In this document: positions 1 to 11,663 of the stretch, in pieces | Layout of the letters: each line of letters begins with the position of its first letter | How positions within the stretch are numbered: the stretch's first letter is position 1 | Source: Chamaea fasciata | Taxonomy: Eukaryota > Chordata > Aves > Passeriformes > Sylviidae | Direction: 5' to 3' | Length of the DNA stretch: 64,000 nt | NCBI GenBank assembly: GCA_029207755.1 | Contig: JARCOQ010000008.1 | Location: 24,231,021-24,295,020, forward strand | The notes under the pieces: model-generated | What the model saw: the letters and a program-made list of their open reading frames with translations, nothing else | Databases searched by the model: none | What the model was told of the DNA's origin: nothing | Translations under genes and position numbers: made by a program

Positions 1-151
1 ATGATTGCTCATAAAGCAAATTGCCATGGGAAAAGAAGATGGCTCTTTCTGTTGAGTTGGTTATAAATGACAATTTGATAACTACTCTTCCTTGTGCTGT
101 TCTGTTTCATTTTGCTCATATAAAGTGTTAATGTGAGATTTTGGTTATCTG

Positions 152-190
152 ATCATAATCATAATCATAATCATAATCATAATCATAATC
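152..190. repeat. (ATAATC)n hexanucleotide microsatellite
   Basis: Six uninterrupted copies of ATAATC run from 155 to 190, preceded by a partial unit. Purity suggests a young or still slipping microsatellite. No function is implied. Confidence 0.97.
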
Positions 191-191
191 A

Positions 192-1192
192 AACACATTT
201 ACATGAATGTACAGAAGAGTCAAATTACTCATCTGAAGAACAACTTTTATTTTCACATTCTTGAAATATGTTCTCATTTTCTGGGCAGCATATTTTGATT
301 TTATGACAATTAAAATTTCAGTGATCCCCTGTAGAAATTTTTACTGTGTTATTTTCACCATAAATGTCATGATGTTGGCTTTCTGTTCCAATTTGGAATA
401 CAAACTCTTCTCTTTCAAATGCCAGAGTATCCTAAGGAAAGGAAATTCTGGTTTCTGACTAGCTATAATTATAATCCAAAAGCAGAAAAATATTTAATCA
501 GAAAAATAATGCTATAAACATTGGGTTTCTAGCAGGGAGAAATGGTAGTTAATAAAAGCAACTGGGAATTGATTGAAAAACATCTGGTAAAGCCAATCTA
601 ACTTCAGTTTTTCTGATATAACCGAGACGAAGACCATGGCGAAACATCCCACAAAAGGCTGATCTTCATCTTTCCTACCCTTAGAAGGTCTTGAGAGTGG
701 CCACCTAAGTCTGTGTGTTCAGCGACACAGCTTCAGCTACATCCTTCCAATTTTGGACTCACACTTGAAGTAAGAGAGGTGGTCTTGATGGGAATAACCT
801 CTAATCAGATCAAGACCAATATTCCTTGAGCTTCAGAGCTCTGCAGTGGCATTGAGCTTCATCTTAGTGGTGATGTCCAAAGAAGAACAGCAATTTCAAG
901 GCACTTTTAAGGAGAAAGAGTGCTGGGATTCTCCCGTGTCATTGTACTTCCTATACCCCATGGGTTTTTAATTCAGGATTTAGGTTATGGTAGGTTTTTT
1001 TTGTTGTTGGTAATTTTTTTGTTTTGTCCAAAGCAGTGAATTGTAAATTTGCTTTAATTTCTGTATTTTTTGACAATGTGGTGTGTGTTTGAACGTTGAA
1101 TGTAGCTAATTAATGTTTTTAAGTAAATCTTCCTGCTTTGCCCATGTGCTTCTTTCAAGAAATTGTATGAATCCTCCCTAAATAAAAAAAAA
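192..1192. other. No gene recognised
   Basis: AT-rich DNA with stops in every frame; the longest open frame is 65 codons with unremarkable composition. T-rich runs occur near 995-1025. The 3' part could be diverged CR1 body upstream of the CR1 end at 1193, but I see no diagnostic sequence for that. Confidence 0.6.
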
Positions 1193-1232
1193 AGTTCCCT
1201 TCCAACCCAAACCTTTCTATGATTCTATGATA
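1193..1232 (+). mobile_element. CR1 LINE 3' end (truncated copy)
   Basis: The segment reads as the terminal part of an avian CR1 retrotransposon: a TTCCCTTCCAACCCAAACC block followed by TTCTATGATTCTATGA. CR1 elements end in short ATTCTATGA-type repeats rather than poly-A, and most copies are severely 5'-truncated, as here. An A-run at 1182-1193 directly precedes the block and may be a later expansion. The orientation is plus because the CCTTCC/ATTCTATGA order matches the element's sense strand. No reverse-transcriptase coding sequence is recognisable upstream. This is the best single taxonomic marker for a bird (or other sauropsid) genome in the window. Confidence 0.85.
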
Positions 1233-2006
1233 AATATATTTTTTAAATATTGAAACTTAATTTTACACTGGAAAATTTGGAAACAGTAGACCAAAAGAGA
1301 AAAAAAAATGCTGTGCAGAAAATCTTTCTGCTTTCCTCTTAAAACTCCCAGAATTTTATTTATTTATTTATTTTGAGAAATAATAATAATAAAGCAGTTC
1401 TTGAAACTGGAGTTCAAAAGCTTATTTAAGCTGAAGTGAAAATTTTAATTTGTGAATCTACTTCCAGCACACTGAATTATTTCTGTGCTTCAGAAATCCA
1501 TCATATAATACTGTGGCCTCTTTCATGAGACAGGTTCAGGAACAAACCAGCAGGTTTATCAGTCAGCAGCACAAATGTCCAATCTATTGATAGCATGAAA
1601 ATAAATTTTGGAGTGGGGTAAGGGATAGTACATGTAATATTTGGATTAACATGGGTTGACAATATCATCCCTGTGGTTTGACATGGTGCAGGCAAGTGTT
1701 GGGAGGAAACCTTCTGTCACTTCGTGCTCAGCACAAATGACTGCTGTGCATATTTGTTGCTTTCAAAGGGACATCTCTGCAATATTCCTTATAGCAAATC
1801 TTATTTATTTATATACAAAATACCCATCTCAATGCCTTCTTGTCCCTGTTCCCTAAAACTACATTAATTAGAAACTTCTCCTACTTCTCTGCAAGAGAAC
1901 ATGGTGAAGCCCAAATCCCTTTTCAAACTTCGTGTTTACATATATGACTTCAATAAAAAATTGTAGATAGATGCATATATGCACTGATGTGTAAATACGT
2001 ATTTCC

Positions 2007-2070
2007 TTAGAATCATGAAGTGCAGAGCCAGAAGACACCTTTGTGATTGATTGCATAATCCTTGTGACCT
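2007..2070 (-). mobile_element. Ancient CR1/L3-like 3' tail, reverse orientation
   Basis: The plus strand carries a diverged version of the reverse-complemented tail of old amniote CR1/L3 elements: a TAGAATCAT-type start, then GCCAGAAGACACC and a GTGATTG...GTGACCT stretch. In consensus elements this corresponds to the region reading GCCAGAAGGGACC followed by GTGATCATCTAGTCTGACC. Divergence is high, so the copy is old. The identification is from memory of the consensus and is only moderately secure. Confidence 0.5.
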
Positions 2071-2481
2071 TCAAACAAGTCAAGAGTGTTCTAAACTTTT
2101 GTTTGAATTAGAACAAGCATGTAATATGCATTTTAAAAATCATTTCAGTCCTGGCTTCAAAACCGACCTTCAAAACAAACTTTCGAAAGCTGAGGAAGCC
2201 CTCACCAAGCCCTGTCTTTTTACAAGGTGTGTCTAGGTACTCATGTATGTAGATATAACTGCATATAAATAGCACACTCACATAAGTGCCTTAAAAGCTC
2301 TGACAACAGCTCAGTAAACCAGTAGAACTCATCAACACAACACACCTCTGGGCTCCTAAAATGTTTCTAATCTTAAGCTTGTAGTTGCTCTTTGCCAGGT
2401 CAATGTATGGAAAGGGCTTTGGGAACTTCACTCCATATCCACATGGTGGCCCTTTCTTTTAAACCCAGATGCTAATACTAA

Positions 2482-2552
2482 CAAAAACCCTTCCTAAACC
2501 AAACCAACCAACCCACCAAAAAACTAAAACCAACCAACCAAAAAAACTGCTA
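2482..2552. repeat. A/C-rich low-complexity tract
   Basis: Interspersed CCAA and AACC units (AACCAACCAACC-like runs and A-runs) without a fixed period. Simple-sequence DNA; no coding content. Confidence 0.75.
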
Positions 2553-5500
2553 CCCCAGAAAAGAAGTACAACATCTGCTAAGTGGGATTGAGCTTTAATG
2601 GGAATTAGACAGCAATGGGAAACGGGAAATAGATTTTACACTCCCAACACACCATCCATCAATGGAGTGTGAAAGAAATGTAAGGATTACTGCCCTAGCC
2701 TTTAGGTGCCAGGCATAATTATCTAGAGATTGCAGAGTTCAGTTTTCACTCTGCTCTGCCTCTATAGTTGAGAGCTCCCCTTCCTCCCCTGTTCCCTCCA
2801 CAGCACAAAGGTGCTTATGGGGGCAGGAGGGGGGCAAAAAATCAAATAAAAAGAATACTTCAGCTTTGAAAATAAAGCAGATGTTTCACACTGTTTTAGC
2901 TACATGTCTTGCCTGGGACTTCCAGAAAAGCAAATACCAGAGCCCCTGTTTATTGGCTGTTCCCTTGCTCACGCTGCAATATGGCTTCCAAATGGAACAA
3001 GGAACTGAGCCAAAAATCAGCACAAAATTGGCTCAGAAAAGGGGGATTTTTTTCTTTTCAGGGGAGTGAGCAGATTTTTGCTTTCAGAGAAGGAGCCCTC
3101 CTACCCCCTATGAACCTGAAAAACAAAGTCAAACCCTTTGGCATATCCTGCTCTCTTCTTGTGGGAGGGCTGTGGTAAGGGAGATTGTAACTGAACCACT
3201 CAATAAAGATGCACATCATCACTCATTTTATTAGCATATAATCAGTACAGCAGTGAGTGGAAAGAAAGTAACGCCCACCAATGGCAAGTCCCATGAGCTT
3301 GGCTTTTGTCAAAGAAGGAAGAGATATTTGGATTGTAAAGCTGTGAACATCTTACCAGAAGCATTGTTTTTTTTCCTCTAGTTTTCAGTATCAGTTTTCC
3401 TTCCACTCTCCCAGTTTCTCAGACAGAGCACCAACTGCGACATCTTTGGGCTGTGAGAGTATTGCCTACTGAAGCTTCTCCAAAGAGATTTCCATCTGTG
3501 CTCTAAAATCAAGATGTTTCTGAGCAGCTTAGGGCTTGGCAGGTAACAAAACAAAGGCCTCACCTCAGCTTTGTTTTAATGAAGTCACATTAATAGCTGG
3601 TTTGGATGCATCCACAAAATATGCAACATTTTAGAAACTGAACTTGGTCTTTCTCAAGATGAGGCCCTTTATCAACTCCTTGTCTCTCCTAGGGGGCATT
3701 CACTTTTTTGTCTTGGCACAGCTTTGGCCATAGGTAGAGAGTCTGTTGGAAAAGGGAGAGTGGGGTGTGAAGCTGTCAAACCACAATTTTTACAAGACAC
3801 TGTGGTACCCGTAGAGGCAGTGGCTGAATTTAGTAAAGCAAATGAAATTAAATGTTTCATTTAGGTAATGAGGAAATATGTTGTTTTGGTTGGAAGCTGT
3901 GGCTGTCCACTAAAAATGTCCTTATGGCAGGCTTGCAAAGACTGACAGAAGTAGATATTCTCTATGGTAAGCAAATGATTCCTTCACAATCCAGTTTTTC
4001 ACTGAGGCAAACCTTCAATTTTCTCACAGAGGGAACAAGAACAGTTTTGATGGAAGGAATACAACCACATCTTAGCTCTGTTGTATGAAGCACAACTAAC
4101 TGATAAGTCTGGATGAGGCTGCTCTGTAGCAAACAAGTTCCGGCCCAACCTGCATCTCAACACTGCCTACTGCTGAAAGACCCCTGCAGAAAGCTGAGAT
4201 GGTGGGAGGTTCCTGACTTTACTTAGTCCACTACTGTTCACTGGGAAAATACAAAATATTTTTCAATGACTGCTGTTCTATGTGTTCTTTGACCTGTTTG
4301 CACACAGGAGGAACAAGGCATCGATGGTGACAAGCACTTTTGGGCCAGCTTTAAGGACAGATATGACACTACCCCAGTTTGCCCTAGAGAAGACAGGAGG
4401 ATAGTCAAGCCTAAAAGGAACTTCAAGCTTGTGTTGTGTTCTTGAGATAGGCTGATAAAAGGTAAAGGAAACCTGAGTTCTTCATTCTGAGGCTGCAAGA
4501 AAATTGCTGTGCTGTGCCTAGGTATGAAAAGCAGTTATGTACCTTCCAAAGCAGCAGACTCCAGCTTTCTTTATTACAGAGCTCTTCTAGCACCAGAGGA
4601 AGAGAGTGGTGGTACCTCTTGGCAAAATTAAACAACAATCTGGGCAAAGTGATAAACTGTGAGGTAATTTGTGTGCAGATGTCAGTTTTGTCTCCTCTGC
4701 TATGTCATTTTGATGACCACAGTTTGTGTGCTGCTGTGTCTTAACTGGTCTATGAGTTCAGGACAAGCTTTCCCAGTTATGTTGTCTTCTAACGGCTAGG
4801 AAAATTTGTGGATGCCCTATGAAAAGAAATGTTTAAATCACTAGAAAACATTACAATTGGACCTCTTTGGTCAGAACCTAATATACAGTGGGTTATTTAT
4901 TTTAAGCAGAAAACATGAAATAAGCTGTGGTCTCTGGGATGTATATTATGACTATGACAGGCTTGTTCGCTTTACATATATTGGCTTTAGCATTTTCTTT
5001 TTCTTCTGTAGAAAATAACTTCTATTGCAGTCCATACTGTTGCGAGGTCTTTGAAAACAAAGTACATGTATTATTCAGGTTTCCCAAGGTTGCTTGGTTT
5101 CTAGATATTTGTTTCCATTTGTTTCCTTCTCTCTTTCTACCTTTCATTTTGACTCATATTTTCACTTTTCTTTTTTTTCTTTTTTTAAATTAAATTGCAA
5201 TTAAGAAGACTGTGCACATCTCAGTAGTGAAGGGTCATGGTTTTCTCTCAATTTCCAGAGCAATTTCTTCAAGGAAATGACATGGAGTACAACAGTTGTA
5301 AAGTGTCCTAAGGATAAAGGCCAAGACATCTAGATATAAATACACTTGAATTAAATTGGAATTACTATTGAGAAATAACTTACAGCCTCCTGGGTGATCA
5401 TGAAGGATGTTGGTCTAGGTCATGTGTCACAGGGCATCTTCAAGACCTCAGACTGAACCTCAGGCAAAGATGACTCCATGAATGTCTTCCAGAGTTAGAG

Positions 5501-5623
5501 TTAAAACATGATTCTCCTTCCCAGATTTAAACCAAAATTTATTATAACCCTAGTTGCAAGCATTAGAACTGCAGAACTGATTGTTCTGGCAGCTTATGCA
5601 CATAACTTCGTAAGAGACAACTC
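2553..5623. other. No gene recognised
   Basis: Non-coding DNA with scattered open frames of 60-90 codons on both strands. These overlap each other, lack coding-like composition and lack paired splice signals that I could match. A T-rich run lies at 5165-5186. Confidence 0.55.
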
Positions 5624-5648
5624 TGTGGTTTAACCCCAACCAGCAACT
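5624..5648 (-). mobile_element. Possible LTR terminus fragment
   Basis: TGTGGTTTAACCCC followed by AACCAGCAAC closely resembles the reverse complement of the 3' terminus of the LTR type found complete at 23327-23905, which ends in a GTTAAACCAC motif after a TTGCCAGCT block. Only about 25 bp can be aligned; beyond 5650 the similarity is lost. It may be a remnant of a second, reverse-oriented insertion or a chance match. Confidence 0.3.
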
Positions 5649-5652
5649 TCCT

Positions 5653-7546
5653 TGCTGCATCTAAAATATTTTTCTTTCCAGAAAATAAATGGACTTCTGT
5701 TTGTAATTGATAACCAGGAACATGTAACAGGAGACTGCATCCAGAGTTAACTGAAGACAGAGAGAGCAGCAGGGAAGAGAGAGATCTGCTGGAGCTTGAC
5801 TCTTTTCAGTGCATCTGCAATTTTCATCGGACACAGGGTTTAATACGGCTCGTCAGATAGGTGTCCCTTGGTGGGTGGGAATGTACAGAAGCACACACCA
5901 CACAGACTATGTGAAGACTTTGTGAGCAACATCTGGTAGTCACTTTCCCTCTAATTGTTTCCTACTTACTTGCTGAATTTCTGAAAAAAAAAATTGTATT
6001 TAGAATCTCAAAAAACTATGGGAAAAAACCAATAAAGGAGCAAATTTTTATTGATTTTTCTCTGCTTGTCTGCTGCTTCACTTTTATGTTCTCATAATAA
6101 CTTTAAGCCATTGGCTTAAATGTAAGAAATTTGTCAGATGTGGAGATTTCAGAGAAAAGTTACATCAAGTTTAGTGAAAATTTGTTGTTGTCATGTATAG
6201 CTAAAATCATAATAGAAGTTCCTGTTATGAAAAAAGATTGCAATACAGTTCAGCAGTTATTGTGTGGGGTGTGTGTGTGTGGTGTGTTGTTTTCTCCATT
6301 TTTTACCTGACTAATGAGCTGATACACACCTGAAATATTGATATTTTTTCCCACTGGTAATAGAAGAGCATGAAAGGAAGATGAAGGTATATGGAAGAGT
6401 TAGCAGAGACAGGGGTGAACTTGTAGGTGTGGTGGACTTCAAGGACGGGACAATGTGAAGGTGTTGTGAGGACTTGAGGTGGGGGGAATGGAATTGTCAT
6501 CAGGAGAATTTACTGGTAGAGGACATGCACCTGGAAGGAATCAAATGTCATTTATTTGAGTCTGGCACCCACCAGATTACTTGTTTAATTTCTCAGGGAA
6601 CTCCTATCTGGGAACCCCCAGGCATTTTTGGCAGCTATTGTTATTGGTACTCTGACAATTTCAAGTCTCTAGGCAAGAATTCTTCTTTTGCTAGTTGTGG
6701 TATATACTAAAAGCCTGAAGGCACCAAAGTCTTTCAGTCAAAACAAAAATAAGATATATGGACCAGAGCACAGAGTCTGAAAATGGCTTTGCTGAAGTCT
6801 TCTGGGGTATGCGATTAACAAAGGAATGCCAAATTCATAGTTGTCTCATTTGAGCTACATTAAATATTTGAAGTTGGCCAAATCACATTTAACTAGTTGG
6901 TGTTTAGTAGAGAGAGGTGCTTGAATGACTTGGCTGGGGTTTTTTTTATTCAAATCTGTTTGGGCTCTACTTCCTGCCTATTCAAGGGTATTAATTTTAC
7001 TTACTGAGAAACATTTTATAGGTCAATGAAATTTTACATAAATATTACAAAATAACCACTGAGTGAAAATTTGTTATGATTACTCATGTTTATGTTTGGT
7101 GGCTAATACTATGGGCCACACACAAGCACTGCCACAAAACCTATATACTGAGTAATAACAGCTTGGATCTCTAACCTCAAGTACTGATGGTGAGCAGGTT
7201 TAATAAAAAAATTCTACTAATAACTTGCACAAAATTAAATAAGGTGCATCACTAAATCCATTCAAAAGTTTCTGAGAGACTTACACCACATTTATATCAG
7301 AAAAGTAAAGAATGATTAGAAATATTTGCAGGCATTGGAATGCAATTGCCCAAATTCTTACACTACTCAATGGTATAACACATTACATGGTATTCCTGTC
7401 AACATTCTGCCTATGCCAGCTAATACTCTCCAAAATTACCTTCCAGGTGTTGTTCAGAGGCTGATCCAGAAACCTTTCACAGAAGGCAGTTTTCAGGTAG
7501 CCAGCCTGTTTTGGGGGTCTGAGAGAGGCAGCAGTCCAGTTATTTG
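5653..7546. other. No gene recognised; small palindrome and TG tract
   Basis: Non-coding. Contains a short imperfect TG run at 6265-6288 and a 19-bp near-perfect palindrome at 6102-6120 (9-bp arms, 1-nt centre). No open frame here looks like a gene. Confidence 0.55.
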
Positions 7547-7585
7547 GTGCCAGCTGATTTCAGTGCCAGTTGATTTCAGTGCCAG
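7547..7585. repeat. 16-bp tandem repeat, about 2.4 copies
   Basis: GTGCCAGCTGATTTCA at 7547-7562 is followed by GTGCCAGTTGATTTCA at 7563-7578 and a partial third copy GTGCCAG. One transition separates the two full units, so this is a local duplication. Confidence 0.95.
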
Positions 7586-10500
7586 AGAACATTCCTGGGC
7601 ACATGTACGTGCTCTATTTGTATCAGTCTCATTGTGCTTTGGGTGTGTCTGGCTCAGATGCTTACAGTTAATCAAGTTGCTGGGACTGGGAAGAGAGATG
7701 AATTTTTCCCCAGCTCAAATCTGCTTTTATGCTCCTCTGTAGAAAAGACAAGATCTATTTTCCAAGTATCATATGACAAATTTCTTTTTTAGAACAGGAT
7801 TTTTTGCAATGTCTTTCATGGCTTTTGTTAGCTGCTCTTGCAGCTTCCCAGCCTTTCCTACAGTCTCCACTTTGCTGTGTGCTGGGAGAATCCTGCAGCC
7901 TGTGCAGTGTGGGAACATCAGAAGTAGAAGATTTGTAGTCCCTCTAAGTAAAAAGCTATTGAGGAGCTGATGCAATTGTGAAGACAGGGCTTAGTAACCC
8001 AGGCAATCCACCCAAGTTCTCTGTTCCTAACTTCAGGGGAAAAAAAATAATGATGTTTTTCCTCAAGTCACAGAAGTTCAAAAAAGACAGGCTTAATTCC
8101 ATTAACAAGACAACTTGAAACACACACCAAAGTCTATTTGCTACCAAGACAAAAGCTCAAGGGAAACAAGAGGTTTTGTATAACACCATGCTTTGTAACC
8201 AGACCAGGTTTATCCCTCGGCACAGTAGACATCCTAATTTCTGAAATGAAGCACTTTGGGAAAAGTTCACTTAACACTTCCATTTTGCAGCTGAAAGCAA
8301 TTAATTAGCATAACTGTTATTTTTGAGACGATAAATACAGGGACTAATGGAATAAAACTCAGATTTTTCTGAATTACCTGTGATTTGGGATTACAGTGAT
8401 TACTCAGTGTCTTAAGATTTGTGTTTAATCCTCTAACCACCATAGCTGCTGATTTGCCTTTTGATATTTGCCATCTGTGAAAACAAAGGCAGGTGTCTGA
8501 AGTTGGCTACCTAAAGCTTTAACTAGTGGAGCTTTCCTGGTCTCTGCATCAGATTTAAAATGAAGAAACAGTGATTGAAGTTAAAAGGAGTCTCTATGTG
8601 TTTTTAAGTAGCTGATGTATGTTTTCTATATTCTTAGCTTATGTTTTTTGTGGATGATCCTACAAGAAATTGATTTTCTTCTTGTTACCTCAGTGTCAAT
8701 AGAAAACAAGAACAAAGTCTGCGTAAGACCTTTTTGTGTAGAATCTCTTTGAGGACCTAGCCCTCTCCTGCTCCAACTGCCCTATAGATGAGGTCTATCT
8801 CAGTAGGCTGACTTCAGAAAAGGATGTTGCTCTCAAAGGAACTAGGGTGGGTTTTTTGTTTTGTCTTGTATTTCCTTTTCCTGGTGCTCTAAACTGCCCA
8901 GTCAGTAGATGAAAAGATCCAAAACTTTAGAGGAATGTGTAAGGGGAAGCTTAAAATCTCCCTCCTAAAGAAGCTGATTTCTCTTTCAAGGTTTCAGAGT
9001 GTTGTTCCCTCTTCTCCTCCTGCTATGCCTAAATTTGTCCTTCTAATTATGTTTTTATAGTATGCCCTTACATAAAGAGCACAGTAGAAGCCCATTCAGC
9101 TCAAGCTCAGCTGCTTGTAAAGGCTGGATGAGCAAGCTGGTTTTTTTCCTCTACTCTGCTTAATGTGTTTCTCAACTCCTCTGGATTCAATTCAATTTTT
9201 TTTTTTAAGGGAAGAACAGGGACAGGATTTTCCTTTTCATTTTATAGGTCAGTTACCTTTCATCAGTTCTGCTCCAGAAGTGTGAGGAGCATCTCTTGAG
9301 CTCAGTATCTGGTGATCCAACAGGCTTTTAAGGTATATTGCAGTCTCTTGTAAGTTCACCACAGGAACTCACCTGAAGAATGTAATTTCCATCGATCCGG
9401 TTTGTAGCAAGGGCACAAAATGTGGGCATCTTTGACCCACTCAGATGTTGCCTTAAGAGGAAACTGCCACAGATCAAAATGTGTGCCTGTATTTAGGCAT
9501 ATGGTACAATTTTGATGCTATTTTCTCTCAAGTGCATGTCTTCTGTTGTCCTTCACTGTACCCATGATCCCCAAGAGGCTGTGTTTCCTACTGCAGGAAG
9601 TCCAGTAAGGTCCTCTGTCTGTCCCATGTCTATGTTTTAGGTATCTGAGCTATTCCTACAGTGGTGTGGGAGGGTCAGTATGCAGTGCTTAAACAAAATA
9701 TATTCAATCAGATCCCCTGTATCTGGTTATAAAGTTTAGCCTCCTGCTACAGTAATAGTATAGAAACTGTAGTTTCTCAAGAGCAAGGAGGGAGCCAAAG
9801 CAATTGCTCAACACCTCTGCAGGAGCAGAGACCATGCACAGGCAGGTTTTCCCCGTGGAAAGAGAAAAGCAGTTATTGGCATGGTGATGGTGAAAAAGGA
9901 ATGGTTGTGCACTCTTTGACTGAATGCCTTTTGCTTCTAGAAAATTACCAAGAGGCAAACCTAAACAATCAGAACAAAGTACTTTCATGCTCAGTGCAAA
10001 AGCTGTGTAGCCCCTGGCCACAGGATGCTGTGAACTGTAAAATTTGCACAGCTCCAATGAGGGCTGAACTGAAAGAATTCATGGGGGAAAAAGTCCATCT
10101 TGGTCTGTTGAAGGTGCTGCTGCTAGTTTGGGTGGACAGAGAAGAACAGATAGCAGGAACTGGAGTACTTGTCCTCTCCTTAGGCTGTGTCTAGGCACTG
10201 CTTTTACCTCTGGGCAAAGAAAAGCACCAGATGACATGGATTTTCTTAAAGTTGTGTCCAAAAGAAAAACTGCATTTTGAAAGTTAAGAAGTTTCATTTC
10301 CATTTGCCAAATTAAATCTAATTTTTTTTATAGACGAATCAACTTCCCTCTTCAGAAAATATTAAGAAAAGGTTTTAATTCACAGCAAATGAAATATTCT
10401 GTGTTTTCTTCAAGTGGGTTTTTTTGTTTTGTCATTATTCCCCTCCACCCCCCACCCACTTTGGAAAGCAAAACTGATATTTTTTGTGTTGGAGTGACAT

Positions 10501-10838
10501 AAAACTTCTCTCTTTTTTTTCTTGACCCACCCCAAAATTGATTATATTCATGCAGCTGTCTTGAGAAAAGAGCTGCCTTCTTTCCTGTGCTATTAAATTT
10601 GCTATTAAAGCAAAACAAAGATATAAAAACAACAGCCTAAAAAAATAGCTATGGAACATTGGAAACCAAAAGGGAAAGCTCGCCAATTTTAGTCAGTTTT
10701 CAACCTCGAGGGGAATGAGGGGGTGAATATTGTTGTATAGTTTGCTAAGTCACTTGTAAAGTTCTTTGGGTTCCTCCAGGATGAAAGGCATTGAACACAA
10801 GTTATTGTTATTAAGACTTCTGAAATGTGAAGATATTA
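7586..10838. other. No gene recognised
   Basis: Non-coding DNA. Open frames such as 9704-10057 (minus) and 9901-10194 (plus) overlap antisense to each other and show no recognisable domain. T-runs occur at 9197-9208 and 10321-10330, and a C-rich run at 10441-10459. Confidence 0.5.
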
Positions 10839-11257
10839 TTAAAAGACGGGGTCAAATTTCCCTAGGCAAGGAGAAATTCCCCTTTCTGTCTTACTCCCTA
10901 CAATTGGATGTTCATAAGGTGCTTGTAGCTGGCTGATTCTCTCCTCAGTACTAAATCCCATTTTAGTGGTCGTGTTCCTTTTTGTTGGCAGATTGTTATT
11001 TAATTTCTCAGAAATTAGTTTTACCGGGCAGTTCCCACTGCTGGATGACAGACACTCTGTCTTAATCATTTTCGATTGATGCATCTTCTCTTGTACTTGA
11101 GGGTCAGAGGTGGACACTTCTTCACGGCTGAAGTTTTGCCGTATGGGAACATCAGCATATGAGGTGAGACTGACTCTAAAGCAGACCTTTCCCATAATTT
11201 TTCCAGCATGCAGTAATCCATGAGTTGGGGCAAAGACAATGTCACCAGCTTGTTCTC
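10839..11257 (-). CDS. Candidate coding exon, 3' segment, unknown protein
   Basis: On the minus strand a frame stays open for about 138 codons from 11255 to a TAA at 10839-10841. The translation is hydrophilic and well mixed, rich in Ser, Glu, Lys and Gln. It begins with a short hydrophobic stretch (GDIVFAPTHGLLHAGK, roughly residues 4-19) and contains segments such as NFSREEVSTSDPQVQEKMHQ and APYEHPIVGSKTERG. At least six CpG dinucleotides are retained in about 430 bp, more than the surrounding DNA. A possible splice acceptor (CTGCAGCCTGAG, cut before 11257) gives a phase that continues the open frame ending at 11540 upstream. I do not recognise the family. No AATAAA is obvious just downstream, so the stop could belong to a readthrough or to a pseudogene. 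It may equally be a conserved non-coding block that is open by chance. Confidence 0.3.
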
Positions 11258-11539
11258 CTCAGGCTGCAGATACAACAAATAGATTGAATCAGAGGAAAGA
11301 AATTCACCTGTTTTTCTTTCTGCAGCTCATTTCTGCCTAAAAGACAAATGCTAATGCTCTTGATACTGTATTCAGTGTGTAACAACCTTTCTTCCACTTG
11401 CCAAACACTCCCATTGCACCAAACCTTCCTGCCTTTAGCTCCATCCCAGGCTTCAAAGACTGACTGTGAGGGTCTGAGAGCCCCTCTTTGAAAATTACTT
11501 CCAGCACAGAAGACAAAGAGCCTGGATTCCCATGTTTAC

Positions 11540-11652
11540 CTGAAGAGTCACACACTTTGATAGTAAATGCCATAGGGATAATATGCTGCTCAGTTTTACA
11601 AGCAAATTCACACAGCCCGGATTGTGGTTTCTGGCCGATGCCCAGAGCTGCT
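11540..11652 (-). CDS. Candidate coding exon, 5' segment, unknown protein
   Basis: A minus-strand open segment runs from about 11652 to 11540. Its 3' edge is a good donor (CAG|GTAAAC, boundary at 11540/11539). Its 5' edge is a plausible acceptor: a TGCTAAC branch-point-like motif, a pyrimidine tract and then GGGAG|AG at 11653/11652. The frame reads through LGIGQKPQSGLCEFACK and MAFTIKVCDSS. It ends in phase 1, which joins cleanly to the segment starting at 11257, giving GEQAGDIVF across the junction and an intron of about 280 bp. A stop (TGA at 11664-11666) lies just upstream of the proposed acceptor, as expected if intronic. No upstream exon with a start codon was identified. This is a prediction only. 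Confidence 0.25.
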
Positions 11653-11663
11653 CTCCCAGGGGG

